Shown in pieces: positions 60,899 through 64,000 of a DNA stretch of 64,000 nucleotides. Made by a program: the position numbers and the translations under genes. The notes below the pieces were generated by a model. The model saw nothing but the letters and a program-made list of their open reading frames with translations. It was not told where the DNA came from and ran no database searches. Each line of letters starts with the position of its first letter. Within the stretch, counting starts at the first letter, position 1. Source of the DNA: an uncultured Bacteroidales bacterium. Its GTDB lineage: Bacteria > Bacteroidota > Bacteroidia > Bacteroidales > UBA3663. Location of the stretch: contig CAJOLH010000026.1 of assembly GCA_905235375.1 (NCBI GenBank), forward strand, positions 29,359 through 93,358, written 5' to 3'.

Positions 60899-62707
60899 AT
60901 GAAAAGACTCATCACTTCCTTATGCTGTCTCTGCGGCCTCGCCGGAGGGACTGTCGTGGCAAACGAGGTGCCACAGGTAGCCAATGTAATGGCTCGCCGC
61001 ACGACTTCGCTCAATGGAGCCTGGAACTATATCGTCGATGTGCAGGAGGAGGGCTACTACGACTATCGTATGAAGCCCATGCGCGGGGGATTCTTTATGA
61101 ATGCCAAACCGCAGCGGCCCGAAGACCTCATCGAGTACGACTTCGACCTCGCTCCGGCCATGCAGGTGCCCGGCGACTGGAATACTCAGGACGAACGCCT
61201 GTTCTTCTACGAAGGCACGGTGTGGTTCAAGCGTTCCTTCGAATGGCACCCCAACGGAACCAATCGTACGCTGCTCTACTTCGGCGCCGTCAACTACGAG
61301 GCGCATGTCTATGTCAATGGCAAGTTTGTCGGACATCATGTGGGCGGCTTCACCCCATTCAACTTCGATGTGACCGAACAGCTGAAGGAGGGAGAGAACT
61401 TCGTCATCCTCAAGGTCGATAATAAGCGTCATGCCGAGGCCGTCCCTACCCAGATTTTCGACTGGTGGAACTATGGCGGCATCACACGCGACGTGTTGCT
61501 CATCGATGTTGCTCCCACGTATGTAGAGAACTATCGCCTCCGTCTTGCCAGTACGGAGATCGACAAACGGGGCACACGTCCCGTCACTTTCAGCGTCAAG
61601 CTCAATAAGGCAGAGGCAGGACAACAAGTTACGCTCGATGTCCCGGAGCTGAAACTGCATCAGGTTGTTACGATCGATAATGAAGGCGCTGCTTCTGTTA
61701 CCATGAAAGCCAAGAAAGTGCAGCTCTGGTCGCCCGAGAATCCCAAACTCTATCAGGTTGAGATACGTTTGGGCGAAGAAGTTATCAAGGATGAGATTGG
61801 CTTCCGCACCATCGAGACGCGAGGCAAACAGTTGCTGCTCAATGGCCAGCCCATCTTCCTCAAGGGTATCAGCATCCATGAGGAGAAACCCAACGGAGGA
61901 GGCCGTGCCAATTCGACCGACGATGCCCACACGCTGCTCTCATGGGCAAAGGAACTGGGTTGCAACTTCGTGCGCCTTGCCCATTATCCGCATAACGAAT
62001 ATGCTGTGCGCGAGGCTGAGCGAATGGGCATACTTGTCTGGTCGGAGATTCCCGTCTATTGGACCATTGCTTGGACCAACTCCGACACCTACAAGAATGC
62101 CGAGCGTCAGCTGACCGACATGATTCTGCGCGATCAGAACCGCGCCAATGTCATCATCTGGAGCATTGCCAACGAGACGCCCCATTCTCCCGAGCGTGAC
62201 CAGTTCCTAAGTCGCCTGGCGAAGCACGCTCGTTCGCTCGACACCTCCCGTCTCATCTCCATGGCAATGGAGGTTACATCGGCTTCGAACTTCAAGAATC
62301 GCTTGCAGGACAATATGCACGAGTATGTCGATGTGGTCAGCTTCAACCAATACATTGGCTGGTATCGCGATGTGAACGATGCAGCGAAGATGTCGTGGGA
62401 TATTCCTTACGACAAGCCTGTCATCATCAGCGAGTTCGGTGGAGGCGCCAAATACGGTCTTCATGGTGAAAAGAATCAGCGCTGGACGGAGGAGTTCCAG
62501 GAAAACCTCTATCGCGAGAACGTCGCCATGCTTGACAAGATTGATGGCTTGGCGGGCACCTCTCCCTGGATTCTGAAGGACTTCCGCTCTCCGCGTCGTG
62601 TGCTCAATGGCGTCCAGGACTACTACAACCGCAAGGGCCTCTTCTCCGATCGTGGAGAAAAGAAAAAGGCATTCTATGTGCTGAAGGAGTGGTATAAACA
62701 GAAATGA
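60899..62707 (+). CDS. GH2-family beta-galactosidase/beta-glucuronidase-type hydrolase
   Basis: Exported glycoside hydrolase family 2 enzyme, 602 aa. The ATG at 60899 opens a signal peptide (LITSLCCLCGLAGGTVVA). The sugar-binding jelly-roll spans about 30-210 (RTLLYFGAVNYEAHVYVNGK, HHVGGFTPFNFDVT). The Ig-like domain is about 215-310. The TIM barrel follows with the acid/base E426 in IANETPHSP and nucleophile E512 in ISEFGGGAKYG. FDWWNYGGITRDV (about 186-198) is common in glucuronidase-like GH2. Sugar specificity cannot be fixed. A 42-bp repeat array follows. Confidence 0.88.
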   Translation: MKRLITSLCCLCGLAGGTVVANEVPQVANVMARRTTSLNGAWNYIVDVQEEGYYDYRMKPMRGGFFMNAKPQRPEDLIEYDFDLAPAMQVPGDWNTQDERLFFYEGTVWFKRSFEWHPNGTNRTLLYFGAVNYEAHVYVNGKFVGHHVGGFTPFNFDVTEQLKEGENFVILKVDNKRHAEAVPTQIFDWWNYGGITRDVLLIDVAPTYVENYRLRLASTEIDKRGTRPVTFSVKLNKAEAGQQVTLDVPELKLHQVVTIDNEGAASVTMKAKKVQLWSPENPKLYQVEIRLGEEVIKDEIGFRTIETRGKQLLLNGQPIFLKGISIHEEKPNGGGRANSTDDAHTLLSWAKELGCNFVRLAHYPHNEYAVREAERMGILVWSEIPVYWTIAWTNSDTYKNAERQLTDMILRDQNRANVIIWSIANETPHSPERDQFLSRLAKHARSLDTSRLISMAMEVTSASNFKNRLQDNMHEYVDVVSFNQYIGWYRDVNDAAKMSWDIPYDKPVIISEFGGGAKYGLHGEKNQRWTEEFQENLYRENVAMLDKIDGLAGTSPWILKDFRSPRRVLNGVQDYYNRKGLFSDRGEKKKAFYVLKEWYKQK

Positions 62708-62778
62708 CAACTACACGATTGTTGAAAGCCTGTTTTGAATAGAGATTCAGCAATCTACTGCAGCGGCATGACCAGTTT

Positions 62779-63225
62779 TAGCCAAAATTGGTCATGCCGC
62801 GATTGTTTTATACCCAATTTTGGCCAAGAAAGGTCATGCCTCGATAGGCGCATACCCAATATTGGCCAGAAAAGGTCATGCTGCGATGGGCGCATACCCA
62901 ATCTTGGCCAGAAAAGGTCATGCCTTGATAGGCGCATACCCGATTTTGGCCAAGAAAGGTCATGCCTCGATGGGTGCATACCCAATTTTGGCCAGGAAAG
63001 GTCATGCCACGATGTGCGCATACCCAATCTTGGCCAGGAAAGGTCATGCCGCGATGGGCGCATACCCGATTTTGGCCGAGAAAGGTCATGCCGCGATAGG
63101 CGCATACCCGATTTTGGCCAGGAAAGGTTATGCCTCGATGGGCGCATACCCGATTTTGGCCAAGAAAGGTCATGCTTCTGGAGGAGAATAACCAATCTTG
63201 GCCAAAAAAGGTCATGCCGTGATTT
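62779..63225 (+). repeat. Array of about eleven 42-bp tandem repeats (array 2)
   Basis: Units start every 42 bp from 62779 to 63199, of the form TTGGCCA(A/G)(G/A)AAAGGTCATGC followed by C(T/G)CGAT(A/G)GGCGCATACCC. Each unit contains GGT-C-ATGC paired with GCAT-ACC, plus the palindrome TTGGCCAA at the unit junction. Period 42 keeps reading frames open on both strands (up to 213 codons). These have no starts, signals or conservation pattern of a gene. The sequence is unrelated to array 1 apart from the period. Confidence 0.92.
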
Positions 63226-63300
63226 TAGAAAGGAGGTCCTTCGTCAGGAAGCGTTTCTCGCCATGCCATCAAGGCTGGCTGTCATGGCTGACGCTTTTCA

Positions 63301-63894
63301 TCAGTTTGAGATCTCCTCAGCCACGGCCAATTCCATGCCTCGCCAGAGGAGGATAAGGCGATGCAACTGCGTGTGACCTAACGTGTGTTCAATATTGATG
63401 CCTTTGGCATAATGGGTGAGCTGGTCGATGGCGGTTTGGCGTGCTGTCTCAATTTCTGCGTCGGTGGACGACGAGGGGAGATACTTCAACTCGAGCAGAT
63501 AGCTATGCGCCAAGTCGGGATAGTTGTCGAGGCGAGGCTGCATATAGATGTCGGCATAGCCGCCACTTGCCTCCTTTCCTTTTGGGGTCTTTACACCAGC
63601 ATCCTGCTCGCTGACGGGTAGATAAAACTTCTGCAGGCAGGTCATTGCCAACGTGAAGCCGTGGACGTAGAACTCGCCCTTCTGCTTGTCGCGATTCGAC
63701 GAGTAGCGCTGCAACGTGTCGGCGATGAACTCGAAATAGGGTTGCCAGTCACCGTCGAATGCCATGTTACCCATCAGTTTGCCACGCTGGTAGTCATCCA
63801 CCGAGAGGTCATTTTCGCGGTAAGTTTGTGTTAAGTAGCCGTACATCTGCTCACGCACCACTTGGTTGGGAATGCGGAACAGTATTTCGTGCAT
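63301..63894 (-). CDS. Stand-alone PD-(D/E)XK nuclease-domain protein (DUF1703-like)
   Basis: A 197-aa protein matching the C-terminal half of the large AAA-ATPase_like/DUF1703 proteins of gut Bacteroidota, which are usually above 500 aa. The nuclease core is present: GYADIYMQPRLD (about 116-127) supplies the Asp and LLELKYLPS (about 137-145) the E-x-K. Before it is the helical IPNQVVREQMYGYL segment. The ATPase half is absent. A perfect promoter lies directly upstream of the ATG at 63894, so this shortened form is likely expressed as such rather than being debris. Role unknown. Confidence 0.7.
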   Translation of the reverse strand: MHEILFRIPNQVVREQMYGYLTQTYRENDLSVDDYQRGKLMGNMAFDGDWQPYFEFIADTLQRYSSNRDKQKGEFYVHGFTLAMTCLQKFYLPVSEQDAGVKTPKGKEASGGYADIYMQPRLDNYPDLAHSYLLELKYLPSSSTDAEIETARQTAIDQLTHYAKGINIEHTLGHTQLHRLILLWRGMELAVAEEISN

Positions 63895-63906
63895 TACTGG
63901 TCGTGG

Positions 63907-63938
63907 CAAAGATAATGGTTTTATCCGACACTTCCAAA
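63907..63938 (-). promoter_or_regulatory. Promoter of the DUF1703-like gene
   Basis: On the reverse strand TTTG (63935-63938), 20 nt, TATCTTTG (63907-63914). The start codon follows within about 12 bases, so the transcript would be almost leaderless. Confidence 0.72.
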
Positions 63939-63973
63939 ACTTTTCCCTAATTTCTTCTAATTTACCGTTGAAA

Positions 63974-64000
63974 TCACGCTGTCGCGCATCAACAAGGTGC
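63974..64000 (+). repeat. Array-1-like motif at the window edge
   Basis: CGCTGTCGCGCATCA followed by GGTGC resembles the TCTGTCGCGCATCA...GTGC core of array 1 and is cut by the window end. It may be the first unit of another array. Confidence 0.4.

Noticed and set aside
62735..63376. 213-codon forward frame and three other long frames over array 2
   Set aside because: Several frames on both strands are open at once because of the 42-bp period, so openness is not evidence for coding.

Overview
The window is a chromosomal segment of a Bacteroidota bacterium, most likely order Bacteroidales and probably Prevotellaceae-like. Three things point there. Many genes are preceded by the Bacteroidota promoter pattern TTTG, 19-21 nt, TAnnTTTG. 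Shine-Dalgarno motifs are largely absent. The gene content is typical of the group: BamD with an omega-like RNA polymerase subunit and DUF4293, an OadG/OadA/OadB sodium pump, GH105 and GH2 hydrolases, PadR with a PspC/DUF2807 protein, and an RHS core ending in a YAYC..NPVN-type motif. Species is not resolved. No rRNA, tRNA, CRISPR array or intact insertion sequence was recognised.

Layout: 0-8.6 kb has rpsA, miaB (reverse), a CoA-transferase, aspS and a GH105 hydrolase. 8.7-17.5 kb has a very large acyl-CoA dehydratase activase-type protein, an S9 peptidase, an esterase lipoprotein and an AlaX-like editing protein. 17.6-21.3 kb has a DUF4332 protein, rplU-rpmA behind a structured leader, serS and a duplicated coiled-coil secreted protein. 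21.4-25.0 kb has a GH32-like enzyme and a second GH105. 25.0-26.2 kb is non-coding: a repeated leader, an array of 42-bp repeats and a small-RNA candidate. 26.2-28.0 kb has bamD, rpoZ and a DUF4293 protein. 28.3-38.5 kb is mostly reverse-strand metabolism and envelope genes (saccharopine-type dehydrogenase, oadB-oadA-oadG, GH3/beta-lactamase fusion, 5'-nucleotidase, recO). 38.6-42.6 kb has rpsT with a long structured leader, gyrB and tig.

42.7-49.5 kb is AT-rich and accessory. It holds a TPR lipoprotein, a secreted protein, an orphan RHS tip with an HExxH (M91/NleD-like) toxin domain, one intact and one frameshifted copy of a putative immunity gene, and a DUF234-type ATPase. Copies of one repeated terminator punctuate this stretch. 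49.5-58.8 kb returns to core genes on the reverse strand (uvrD/pcrA, FadL-like porin, low-complexity envelope protein, rimM, PspC protein, padR) with prmA on the forward strand. 59-64 kb has lemA, a membrane protein, a GH2 enzyme, a second 42-bp array and a PD-(D/E)XK nuclease-domain protein.

The most unusual signals are non-coding. (1) A promoter-plus-stem-loop leader is present twice, 30 kb apart, in front of unrelated genes (GH105 and prmA); one copy contains a 104-bp inverted-repeat insert. (2) Two unrelated arrays both have an exact 42-bp period and a hairpin in each unit. (3) Two short terminated transcripts share a 5' motif. (4) Many gene junctions carry private short tandem repeats, and one such repeat type also lies in frame inside a coding sequence. 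The RHS-M91 toxin with duplicated immunity genes is the clearest protein-level accessory system.
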